A stretch of DNA of 5,278 bases from assembly GCA_017885225.1 (NCBI GenBank), contig JAFNGM010000119.1:1-5278 (forward strand), read 5' to 3'. Origin of the DNA: Syntrophaceae bacterium (GTDB lineage Bacteria; Desulfobacterota; Syntrophia; Syntrophales; UBA2185). The translations under genes and the position numbers were made by a program. The notes beneath the pieces were generated by a model. That model was not told the DNA's origin. It saw nothing but the letters and a program-made list of their open reading frames with translations, and did no database searches. Numbering within the stretch: the first letter of the stretch is position 1; each line of letters opens with the position of its first letter. Shown piece after piece: positions 1 to 4,863 of the stretch.

Positions 1-97
1 CTGTTGTTAGTGCCAATATCGAATAAACTAAAGATATATAATTGTTTTTCAAAAGAGGTGAGAAATTAGGCGTCTAACGTAGAAAACAACGTCAACC

Positions 98-103
98 TAT
101 AGT
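98..103 (+). promoter_or_regulatory. Weak candidate -10 box for the DUF2934 gene
   Basis: TATAGT matches the sigma-70 -10 consensus at five of six positions and would start transcription near base 110, giving a leader of about 44 bases before the start at 154. The only -35 candidate, CTAACG at 74-79 with an 18-base spacer, is poor. A 5-bp inverted repeat, ATCGG (104-108) and CCGAT (115-119), lies on the inferred start point and could be an operator or a short leader hairpin. The remainder of 1-97 is AT-rich, and I see no gene or other signal in it. Confidence 0.25.
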
Positions 104-153
104 ATCGGGAGAAACCGATCCATCTCGACTCAATAATGATAAAGGAGTCAATC

Positions 154-360
154 ATGGATAGAAATCAGGATCTCAAAGAAGAAATTGCCAGGGTTGCTTA
201 CGAAATCTACCAACAGACGAGAATCTCCGGCATGGAAGTGCAAAATTGGCTTGAAGCCGAGCGAATTGTTCTGGAAAGACTGTCAGTCCGGGAATTTTCT
301 AAAGCAACCAAGAAGTTGGTTCCATCCAGAAAAAAGGGTGGAACGAAGAAGAAGAAATAA
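154..360 (+). CDS. DUF2934 family small protein with Lys-rich tail
   Basis: This is a 68-residue protein. Residues 11-43 match the DUF2934 pattern, a short helical domain of unknown function: I-A-x-x-A-Y-E-I-Y, then a gap, then a polar turn and N-W-L-E-A-E-R. Such proteins are common as short orphan ORFs in Desulfobacterota and other environmental bacteria. The C-terminus is strongly basic (residues 57-68, S-R-K-K-G-G-T-K-K-K-K), which suggests nucleic-acid or acidic-surface contact; that is inference only. I chose ATG at 154 rather than the in-frame ATG at 136 because AAAGGAG at 141-147 sits six bases before 154 and would lie inside the longer ORF. There is no signal peptide, so it is probably cytoplasmic. 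It appears monocistronic, since a terminator follows the stop codon at once. The family call is firm; the function is unknown. Confidence 0.8.
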   Translation: MDRNQDLKEEIARVAYEIYQQTRISGMEVQNWLEAERIVLERLSVREFSKATKKLVPSRKKGGTKKKK

Positions 361-361
361 A

Positions 362-384
362 TGTCGGGAAGGTCCGACAATTTT
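362..384 (+). terminator. Intrinsic terminator of the DUF2934 gene
   Basis: TGTCGG (362-367) pairs perfectly with CCGACA (374-379) around a six-base loop, and a G-U pair (368/373) can extend the stem inward. The stem is followed by A and then TTTT at 381-384. It starts two bases after the stop codon at 358-360, as expected for a terminator ending a monocistronic message. The T-run is short. Confidence 0.6.
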
Positions 385-660
385 CCTAAGACGGAACGGA
401 CATGTCCTGACCGCTGACATCGGCGGAACCAACAGCCGTATGGAGCAGGCGAGAGCGTTGATGTGTGGACAACTTCCTGCAAGAGAGCATCCAGCGATTT
501 TGAAAGATATCCGTCCTTTCATATGATAATCCTTATTGACTGAAAATCGACTATCACTGTAATTATCGATTTATACATCAGTTCTCTCCTTAATAAACTA
601 TACACAATCCGCCGATAATGTTATCGGGACAAGCAGGATTCTGCCTCACCATATTCTTAA
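385..660. other. Gene-poor spacer with decayed sequence
   Basis: No intact gene is supported here. The plus-strand frame that stays open to 526 begins inside the DUF2934 gene in the wrong frame and has no ribosome-binding site of its own. That frame does contain D-I-G-G-T-N-S-R at 416-439, the phosphate-binding signature of glucokinases, but nothing after it looks like a glucokinase. From about 520 the sequence becomes AT-rich with stops in all frames. The only strong signal is the palindrome at 612-627. TTGACT at 536-541 has no matching -10 box at a normal distance. Confidence 0.5.
612..627. promoter_or_regulatory. 16-bp palindrome, operator-like
   Basis: CCGATAA (612-618) and TTATCGG (621-627) are perfect 7-bp arms around a TG centre. 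This size and symmetry fit a dimeric regulator site better than a terminator, since there is no T-run and a 2-base loop cannot form a full hairpin. It lies eight bases after TATACA (599-604), a possible -10 box, so a repressor could act there. That -10 box has no convincing -35 partner. The regulator and the target are unknown; the downstream SDR gene is broken. Confidence 0.4.
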
Positions 661-1125
661 CTAAAAACTGTTGCTATAAGACCACCCGCAATATGGGGTG
701 CCGGCGAGATACACTTCCTTCCTGAGCTCGTGCGCTCAGTGCGCAAGCACCAGTTTGTATGGATTGACGGGGGTCATTATCCTTATGCAACATGTCATGT
801 CAACAACGTTTGTGAAGGAGCAATCCTCGCCGTAACGAAGGGGCATGGGGGACAGGCATATATTTTAACTGATTCTCATAGAGATACCTTTCGTAATTTC
901 ATTACGAAGCTGTTATCCACACATAATCTGCAGCCACGTTTGCCGAGTGTTCCCCGAAGAGTTGCATGGTATGGGGCCATGTTTGTCGAGGCAATCTGGC
1001 GTTTATCACGCATCAAAAGTAGACCACTAATTACCAGAACTGCACTTGCATTAATTGGTGGAGCAGTAGATATTAGCGACCAAAAAGCAAGGAAGGAACT
1101 TGGCTATAAAGAAATGTTTGTCTAA
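661..1125 (+). pseudogene. Truncated NAD-dependent epimerase / 3-beta-HSD-like SDR remnant
   Basis: The frame encodes 154 residues matching the C-terminal, substrate-binding half of extended short-chain dehydrogenases. It begins with L-K-T-V-A-I-R-P-P-A-I-W-G, the conserved strand and turn that follow the catalytic YxxxK helix. Next comes an L-P-E-L helix, a W-I-D-G-G turn, and H-V-N-N-V-C-E-G-A (the family's HVxNvaeG segment). It ends with A-R-K-E-L-G-Y-K. The first GTG (730) is inside this conserved region, and a stop at 658-660 closes the frame just upstream, so no normal start exists. The Rossmann GxxGxxG motif and the YxxxK catalytic residues are absent, leaving perhaps half of a usual protein of about 330 residues. 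The C-terminus also stops right after L-G-Y, lacking the usual last helix. I see no ribosome-binding site. It is almost certainly non-functional; a short expressed product from GTG 730 cannot be excluded but would have no active site. Confidence 0.75.
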
Positions 1126-1186
1126 ATTCTGCTGAAAATGACCTTAGTGATGGATCAATGAACAAAAAAGGGAGCAGCTTGGTACA

Positions 1187-1261
1187 AAAGAGGTCAGATT
1201 TATTTTTACTTTTTTCATTGCGGTCTACTTTTAACGATCAAAAACAGGCTTGACCCTCTTT
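1187..1261. repeat. Short MITE/REP-like inverted-repeat element
   Basis: The left arm AAAGAGGTCAG (1187-1197) is mirrored by CTTGACCCTCTTT (1249-1261). The outer seven bases pair perfectly and the inner ones pair with two single-base bulges. About 50 AT-rich bases lie between the arms. From memory, AGGTCAG-ATTTATTTTT and its partner GGGTCAAGCCTG resemble sequences that recur in many genomes near REP-associated (RayT/IS200-like) transposases; I cannot check that here. No transposase and no clear target-site duplication are present, so this would be a non-autonomous element or a solo end pair. It lies 60 bases after the broken SDR gene and just before the promoter of the HEAT operon. Confidence 0.45.
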
Positions 1262-1290
1262 ATTGAATAGAATCAAATAAACAAAGGATG

Positions 1291-1319
1291 TTGACTTACC
1301 AACTTCTTAATCCTATACT
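1291..1319 (+). promoter_or_regulatory. Sigma-70 promoter of the HEAT/hydrolase operon
   Basis: The -35 box TTGACT (1291-1296) and the -10 box TATACT (1314-1319) each match consensus at five of six positions and are separated by exactly 17 bases. Transcription should start near 1326, giving a leader of about 60 bases. An imperfect 15-bp dyad with TGGT/ACCA ends (1339-1353) lies in that leader and could be a regulator site. This is the best promoter in the window, and it suggests strong housekeeping-type expression unless a repressor acts. Confidence 0.7.
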
Positions 1320-1385
1320 TATTTTACATATACATTAGTGGTAATTATGACCAAATATCAGACAAACAACTAAGAGGAAGGGAAT

Positions 1386-2141
1386 ATGAAAACATACAAA
1401 CGTATCGGAAAAACTGCTATGCTGGTTCTGCTCATCTTTTTTCTTGCCGTCCCTCTATCGTTGGCAGCTGATTATTCAAGCAAAGCAGTCATTGCCGTCA
1501 ATCGCGCACTGAACGTAGAAGAACGAATGACGGCGATATTCGATCTTGGGGCATCCGCCGATGAAAGTGCCGCACCAATTCTGCTTGGAATCCTGAGAGA
1601 CGCCTCGGAAGAAACCCGTATCAGAACGAGCGTCGTTCTGGCCCTGGCAAACCTCGGCACACCAAGAGCGGAGATTATCAAGGCCTTTGAATCAGTCTAT
1701 AACGAGCTGAATAACGAAAAGAATTTCCGCTATACCATTTTACATTCCTTAGGAAAGATGAAGGCCATCGAGTCCCTTTCCCTACTTTCTACCGCGTTGT
1801 CGAGTAAGGACAGCATGATCCGCTTGAAGGCTGCCCAGGCCTTGGGCGCCTTGGAGAACGAGTACGCCCTGCAGTTACTTGCAGGTCACTTGGCAAAGGA
1901 AGAAGATTATATGGTACGGGCAGCGGCCGTCCGGGCCGTCGGTCAAAGCCAGACCGCCACAGCCGAGGACATCCTGGCGAAATCGCTGCGCTCCGACCCC
2001 GCGCCTCTGGTTAGAAACAATGCGGCTATCATGCTGGGGAAATTCAAGAAATTGCGGCCAGAGACGCAGGTTGCTATAGAGGCGGCCCGGGAGGACACAT
2101 CACCTACGGTCCGAAATACAGTAAGGGGGATCAAGCCATGA
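1386..2141 (+). CDS. Exported HEAT-repeat protein
   Basis: This is a 251-residue protein. Residues 1-28 are a Sec signal peptide: the basic start K-T-Y-K-R-I-G-K, a hydrophobic core at 11-22, and cleavage after S-L-A or S-L-A-A (27/28). There is no lipobox cysteine, so it should be soluble in the periplasm or secreted. The rest is about six HEAT/PBS-lyase-type helical repeats of roughly 30 residues (about 43-74, 76-106, 110-141, 143-174, 176-205, 207-236). They are marked by A-P-x-[12 protein letters not shown] and L-V-R-N-N-A-A-x-x-L-G. Such solenoids bind proteins and normally have no catalysis of their own; the bilin-lyase resemblance is to the repeat only. A purine-rich ribosome-binding site (GAGGAAGGGA, 1374-1383) precedes ATG. 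The stop overlaps the next gene by ATGA, so the two products are made together. I infer a scaffold or partner for the downstream hydrolase. The fold is sure; the partner is unproven. Confidence 0.85.
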   Translation: MKTYKRIGKTAMLVLLIFFLAVPLSLAADYSSKAVIAVNRALNVEERMTAIFDLGASADESAAPILLGILRDASEETRIRTSVVLALANLGTPRAEIIKAFESVYNELNNEKNFRYTILHSLGKMKAIESLSLLSTALSSKDSMIRLKAAQALGALENEYALQLLAGHLAKEEDYMVRAAAVRAVGQSQTATAEDILAKSLRSDPAPLVRNNAAIMLGKFKKLRPETQVAIEAAREDTSPTVRNTVRGIKP

Positions 2142-3274
2142 AGAAAATCATGTTTCCAGCTTTTCTCTGCTCCGTTATTGTCTTTCTTTTTCTGTTGGCG
2201 GGCGTAGCCTCAGGTCTCGAACAGGGGGCCATCCTTTATCACTCCAGCAAGGACGATAAGATCTATGGACGGGACGCCGAATTGGTTCTGCCCGAATCGG
2301 TGCTACAGATCGCTTTCCGGCAGATGAAATCCGGCCATGTAGGTTTATATATCGGAAACAACCGGATCATCCATGCTATCATGCCCGCCGTGGAAGAGAC
2401 GGATTCTGTCAATTTCATCACACAAAAAGACATGGATGAAGGGTGCCGTTATATCGGAGCGAAGGTGCCGGTAAACTTCAATGATCCGATAGCGTGGCCT
2501 CTGGTAAAAAAAGAGCAACTAATCCTCGAGGCCAAGTTACAGGTGGGCGCTCAATACGATGTACAGTTTCGCCATCAGAAGGGGCCTTACGCCGAGGGAT
2601 TCACCTGTGTCGGTCTCATTGAATACATCTTTGAGCAGGTCGGTTATGATATTACCCCACCGGGCTATTACAAAGGTGGCGCGGGAGGTAAAACCTACAC
2701 CCAGATCTATAACAGCGAAGCAACATTGTGGAAGGATTGGCCGGGGTACAACACCTTTTCCGAGACCGTTGAGTTCTCCAAGTTCGAGCATCCTTTGGCA
2801 GATTTGTTAAACGTGGGTATCAGCTATAACGGTGACCGGTACATGTTCTTTCCCTATACCCAGTATTTACAGACGACGACGGTGGCCGTTGCCACGGACA
2901 TTCCCGTTTCAGGTGGCGGGTCCGCTCAGGAGGAGGATAGCGATGGCGGAGGTTCGTGTTTCATCGCCACAGCGGCCTACGGCTCTTATCTCCATCCCCA
3001 TGTCCAGGTATTGAGAACCCTGCGGGACCGCTACCTCCTGTCGAGCAAACTGGGTCGAACGTTCGTTGCGGCCTATTATCACTATTCGCCTCCCATGGCC
3101 GATTTCATCAGTCGGCATGATACATTGAAGGCGGCGGTACGTGTCGCCCTGCTGCCCCTCATAGGGCTGAGTTTCCTGATGCTTTGGATAGGCCCTGCAC
3201 TTGTTCTCGTGATGCTGGCCTTGCTTTTGCTGCTGCCCGTCGTTTTGCTGTCATGGAACGGTATTAGATCTTGA
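2138..3274 (+). CDS. Membrane-anchored permuted NlpC/P60 (YiiX-like) hydrolase with CFI-box-CTERM domain
   Basis: This is a 378-residue protein. A signal peptide covers 1-26 (cleavage after A-S-G). Residues 30-215 resemble the circularly permuted papain-like NlpC/P60 family (YaeF/YiiX, peptidase C92). The histidine element comes first (S-G-H67-V-G-L-Y-I-G, with I-I-H79-A), and the putative nucleophile comes later in G-F-T-C157-V-G-L-I-E-Y. Relatives act on amide or ester bonds in cell-wall peptides or lipids; the substrate here is unknown. A flexible Gly/Ser/acidic linker (258-273) leads to the CFI-box-CTERM domain: C274-F-I-A-T-A-A-Y-G-S, then R-D-R-Y-L-L, Y-Y-x-Y-S-P-P and A-D-F-I. One or two membrane helices follow (about 335-372), then a short polar end. 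The model is a periplasmic enzyme tethered by its C-terminus. AGGGGGA (2124-2130) serves as the ribosome-binding site, and the start overlaps the HEAT gene stop by ATGA, indicating translational coupling. No clear plus-strand terminator follows. Confidence 0.8.
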   Translation: MKKIMFPAFLCSVIVFLFLLAGVASGLEQGAILYHSSKDDKIYGRDAELVLPESVLQIAFRQMKSGHVGLYIGNNRIIHAIMPAVEETDSVNFITQKDMDEGCRYIGAKVPVNFNDPIAWPLVKKEQLILEAKLQVGAQYDVQFRHQKGPYAEGFTCVGLIEYIFEQVGYDITPPGYYKGGAGGKTYTQIYNSEATLWKDWPGYNTFSETVEFSKFEHPLADLLNVGISYNGDRYMFFPYTQYLQTTTVAVATDIPVSGGGSAQEEDSDGGGSCFIATAAYGSYLHPHVQVLRTLRDRYLLSSKLGRTFVAAYYHYSPPMADFISRHDTLKAAVRVALLPLIGLSFLMLWIGPALVLVMLALLLLLPVVLLSWNGIRS

Positions 3275-3310
3275 AGGGCTTTTGTTAAAAAGAAATCTGT
3301 GTGAGCGGCT

Positions 3311-3341
3311 AAAAAAAAACTGATTATTCAACCAGTAATCA
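3311..3341 (-). terminator. Intrinsic terminator-like hairpin, minus strand
   Basis: TGATTATT (3321-3328) pairs with AGTAATCA (3334-3341) around a five-base loop, giving eight pairs including one G-U. Read on the minus strand, the stem is followed by G and then nine T (the A-run at 3311-3319), the layout of a Rho-independent terminator. The stem is AT-rich and therefore weak. It points away from the plus-strand operon, so it would end a minus-strand transcript begun somewhere in or beyond 3342-3592. No minus-strand gene is visible there. Confidence 0.4.
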
Positions 3342-3460
3342 AGAGAGTTCTGCTATCATAGATATTGAAGAGATGTCGGTGGAATGTTTTTCCATCTAAT
3401 CGCTCTGTAACTTCCGATTTTATCTCATATTCACCTTGGCCGAGATAAGAGGCGGCAATT
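3320..3460 (-). ncRNA. Speculative minus-strand structured small RNA
   Basis: Reading the minus strand from about 3460 down, one passes a 9-pair stem with a G-U (3418-3426 / 3442-3450), a 7-pair stem (3379-3385 / 3391-3397) and then the terminator-like hairpin ending in T9 (3341-3311). Stacked hairpins ending in a terminator are the usual shape of an intergenic small RNA. Against it, I could not find a convincing minus-strand promoter, and the 5' boundary is a guess. I do not recognise a known RNA family. Confidence 0.2.
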
Positions 3461-3592
3461 CGGTGATATACGGAAAACAGGAAATAATTCTGTATCATTA
3501 ATATTTGTTTTTATGGCGATAATATAGCAGCTTTTTTTTAAAGAAAATTTCAAACTAAGTCCATTCCGTATATTAATTTTTAGGGGTCACAT

Positions 3593-3892
3593 ATGACCAT
3601 CGGTGAATTACTCACACATAAAACCCGCAGGAACCTCCTGATAGGCTTCTTTGCTTGGCTCGCTTTCGCAGGCTCCATGTTTGCCGCCGCAGAGTTGGGC
3701 GCACGCCTTCTACCTCTTGTTTTGTTTATACCTTTCATTAGCGTTGTCATAGCGCAAATGTTCTTTGTTCGTTGCCCACGGTGCAACGGAAATCTTGGAC
3801 AGCTATTGGTACAGACAATGGCACCGGGGTCGCTAAAAAAGCAGGTGAAGAATTGCCCATTTTGTGGAGTCGATTTCAATGACCATCCCTAA
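3593..3892 (+). CDS. Small membrane protein with C-terminal zinc ribbon
   Basis: I do not recognise a named family for this 99-residue protein. After a short basic N-terminus (H-K-T-R-R-N, residues 9-14) come two hydrophobic helices at about 15-33 and 38-58. A cytoplasmic-type tail follows with two CxxC knuckles, C61-P-R-C64 and C88-P-F-C91-G, the pattern of a zinc ribbon. Both knuckles carry the C-P-x-C form usual in structural zinc sites. Both ends of the protein are probably cytoplasmic, with the helical hairpin in the inner membrane. The start ATG has AGGGG at 3582-3586, six bases upstream. A minus-strand ORF of equal length overlaps it, but it has no start signal and no recognisable motif, so I take the plus strand as coding. 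The gene stands alone between two spacers of more than 300 bases. A role in sensing or in assembling a membrane complex is possible but unsupported. Confidence 0.7.
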   Translation: MTIGELLTHKTRRNLLIGFFAWLAFAGSMFAAAELGARLLPLVLFIPFISVVIAQMFFVRCPRCNGNLGQLLVQTMAPGSLKKQVKNCPFCGVDFNDHP

Positions 3893-4016
3893 CAATTATA
3901 AGGCCTCCTGATGGCAATAGATAAATGTATCCCTATACGAAAAAAGTTTTTAATTCGCTCTTTCATATAACGAACCATCTGACTGTTGGCATCAATTCTG
4001 ACTTGGTTTCAAAACG

Positions 4017-4041
4017 GGTGCCGGGAGAATGATCCCGCACC
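4017..4041. terminator. GC-rich stem-loop, possible minus-strand terminator
   Basis: GGTGC (4017-4021) pairs with GCACC (4037-4041) and GGGA (4023-4026) with TCCC (4033-4036): nine pairs with one bulged C and a GAATGA loop. This is the most stable hairpin in the window. On the plus strand it is followed by AAACAC, so it is not a plus-strand terminator. On the minus strand it is followed by CGTTTTG, a short U-tract, which allows a weak terminator for antisense transcription. It could also be a structured element of an RNA leader. Confidence 0.3.
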
Positions 4042-4222
4042 AAACACTTATAGAGGTTCAACTGGCCACTCAGTCTGCCCAGGGAAAAAGGGGAAGGCCC
4101 GCTGCATTCACTCCTTCCTGAAATCCACAAGCTGCCATCTTTGATTTTCAATATAGATTTCAAATGGGAATCGTGATAATTAAAACACGTATATAAAGTC
4201 AGAGATTAAAATTCATATACTC

Positions 4223-4244
4223 TTTAACCACAAGTGAGGTTAAA
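4223..4244 (+). promoter_or_regulatory. 7-bp dyad upstream of the rubredoxin-cupin gene
   Basis: TTTAACC (4223-4229) and GGTTAAA (4238-4244) are perfect inverted arms with an eight-base spacer. The dyad ends 26 bases before the start at 4271, in the likely promoter or leader zone. It could be an operator for a dimeric repressor or a weak leader hairpin. I cannot match it to a known regulator. Confidence 0.35.
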
Positions 4245-4270
4245 CGCGTGAAAGACAGGGAGGCATGATT

Positions 4271-4732
4271 ATGAAAAAATGGCGATGCACCATGTGTGGA
4301 TACATTCATGAGGGAACTGAACCGCCCAAGCTGTGCCCAAACTGCGGTGCAGCCAGGGAGAAGTTCGTAGAGTATACGGAGGGAGCCGACATTATCAACC
4401 TGCCGCACGGCCAAAAGGCATCATACGGCGCCCAGCCCGAGGTGAACCCGTTCTTCGGCGACTTCGCTTCACTTGCGGCCTTTATCTACAACTTGCCGGT
4501 GGGCAAGCGCATCCCGCTCCACAAGCACCCCACAACCGACGAACTCTTCTACATTATCAAGGGACGGTTCCGGTTTAGGGTGGGGGAGAGAACGCTCGTG
4601 GCCGTGCCGGGCGACGTGGTGCAGGGAAAAATGGATATTCCCCACACGTTCGAGAACATAGGCGATGAGCCGGGGGTGTTCCTGTCGGTCAAAGGGCCGA
4701 AGCCTGTCAAGACCGAGATGTTAGAGGATTAG
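4271..4732 (+). CDS. Rubredoxin-like domain fused to a cupin
   Basis: This 153-residue protein has no signal peptide and is therefore cytoplasmic. Residues 4-33 form a short rubredoxin/rubrerythrin-C-type iron site: W-R-C6-T-M-C9-G-Y and P-K-L-C22-P-N-C25-G-A. The two CxxC pairs are 12 residues apart, which is short compared with true rubredoxins. Residues 60-145 form a single cupin barrel. Motif 1 fits G-x5-H-x-H-x4-E-x6-G exactly (G78, H84, H86, E91, G98), and motif 2 gives P-H125-T-F-E-N129, so a 3-His/1-Glu metal site is complete. The cysteine site probably holds Fe(Cys)4 for electron transfer; the cupin may be a metal-dependent enzyme or a sensor, with unknown substrate. I chose ATG at 4271 over 4265 because AGGGAGG (4257-4263) is seven bases from 4271 but only one base from 4265. 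The fusion fits redox or oxidative-stress handling in an anaerobe. Confidence 0.85.
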   Translation: MKKWRCTMCGYIHEGTEPPKLCPNCGAAREKFVEYTEGADIINLPHGQKASYGAQPEVNPFFGDFASLAAFIYNLPVGKRIPLHKHPTTDELFYIIKGRFRFRVGERTLVAVPGDVVQGKMDIPHTFENIGDEPGVFLSVKGPKPVKTEMLED

Positions 4733-4755
4733 TACAGCCTTTCTTGCGGTGTACT
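4731..4755 (+). terminator. Stem-loop overlapping the cupin gene stop
   Basis: AGTACA (4731-4736) pairs with TGTACT (4750-4755), and with one bulged G the stem extends by CC/GG (4738-4739 / 4748-4749). The stem begins inside the stop codon. No T-run follows, so termination would be weak or Rho-assisted; the hairpin could instead protect the mRNA 3' end. Confidence 0.25.
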
Positions 4756-4810
4756 TCCAGTAGTCGAGCGTCCAATAATTTCAGCAGACATACATCCTTT
4801 CAATCGGAAA

Positions 4811-4833
4811 TAAATGACGATCACCTCAATCGT
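4811..4833 (-). terminator. Weak terminator candidate of the DUF5329 gene
   Basis: On the minus strand ACGAT (4833-4829) and ATCGT (4821-4817) form a five-pair stem, six with a T-G pair. The stem is followed by CATTTATTT, an interrupted T-rich stretch. It lies about 30 bases beyond the stop of the minus-strand gene, a sensible place for a terminator, but the stem is short. Confidence 0.25.
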
Positions 4834-4863
4834 GGCCCTAAATATTCCTGGGGATTATTGACG

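Larger units (their letters stand above)
3275..3592. other. AT-rich intergenic region with several hairpins
   Basis: No gene is supported on either strand. The spacer has three successive inverted repeats: 3321-3341, 3379-3397 (TGGAA/TTCCA core) and 3418-3450 (TTATCTC/GAGATAA core with a 15-base loop). It also has a widely spaced 10-bp inverted pair at 3466-3475 and 3564-3573. GGGCTTTTGTT just after the hydrolase stop has a T-tract but no hairpin, so the operon's plus-strand terminator is not identified. The run of eight or more T at 3532-3539 is likewise not preceded by a stem. A promoter for the gene at 3593 must lie here, but I cannot assign one with confidence. Confidence 0.55.
3893..4270. 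other. Intergenic spacer upstream of the rubredoxin-cupin gene
   Basis: No convincing gene lies on either strand. The minus-strand ORF at 4163-3963 needs a TTG start without a ribosome-binding site and shows no known domain. The region holds a GC-rich hairpin (4017-4041), a 7-bp dyad (4223-4244), and an AT-rich stretch (4141-4215) that should contain the promoter of the next gene. TATAAA (4192-4197) and GATAAT (4175-4180) both look like -10 boxes, but neither has a fitting -35 box. The middle part, 4040-4140, is richer in GC than its surroundings and might be relic coding sequence that I cannot identify. Confidence 0.5.

Noticed and set aside
185..526. Plus-strand 113-codon ORF running out of the DUF2934 gene
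   Set aside because: It starts inside a better-supported gene in another frame and lacks a start signal. Only the short glucokinase-like motif in it is notable, and that is reported separately.
536..541. TTGACT as a -35 box
   Set aside because: No acceptable -10 sequence occurs 16 to 18 bases downstream.
3532..3539. T-run as a plus-strand terminator
   Set aside because: No stem precedes it within a useful distance; only a short GCAGC is present.
3580..3879. Minus-strand 99-codon ORF over the zinc-ribbon gene
   Set aside because: It mirrors the plus-strand gene almost exactly, has no ribosome-binding site and no recognisable domain. The plus strand has a good AGGGG site, membrane helices and paired CxxC motifs.
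3963..4163. Minus-strand 66-codon ORF in the spacer
   Set aside because: It needs a TTG start without a ribosome-binding site, contains the GC-rich hairpin within its frame and shows no known motif.
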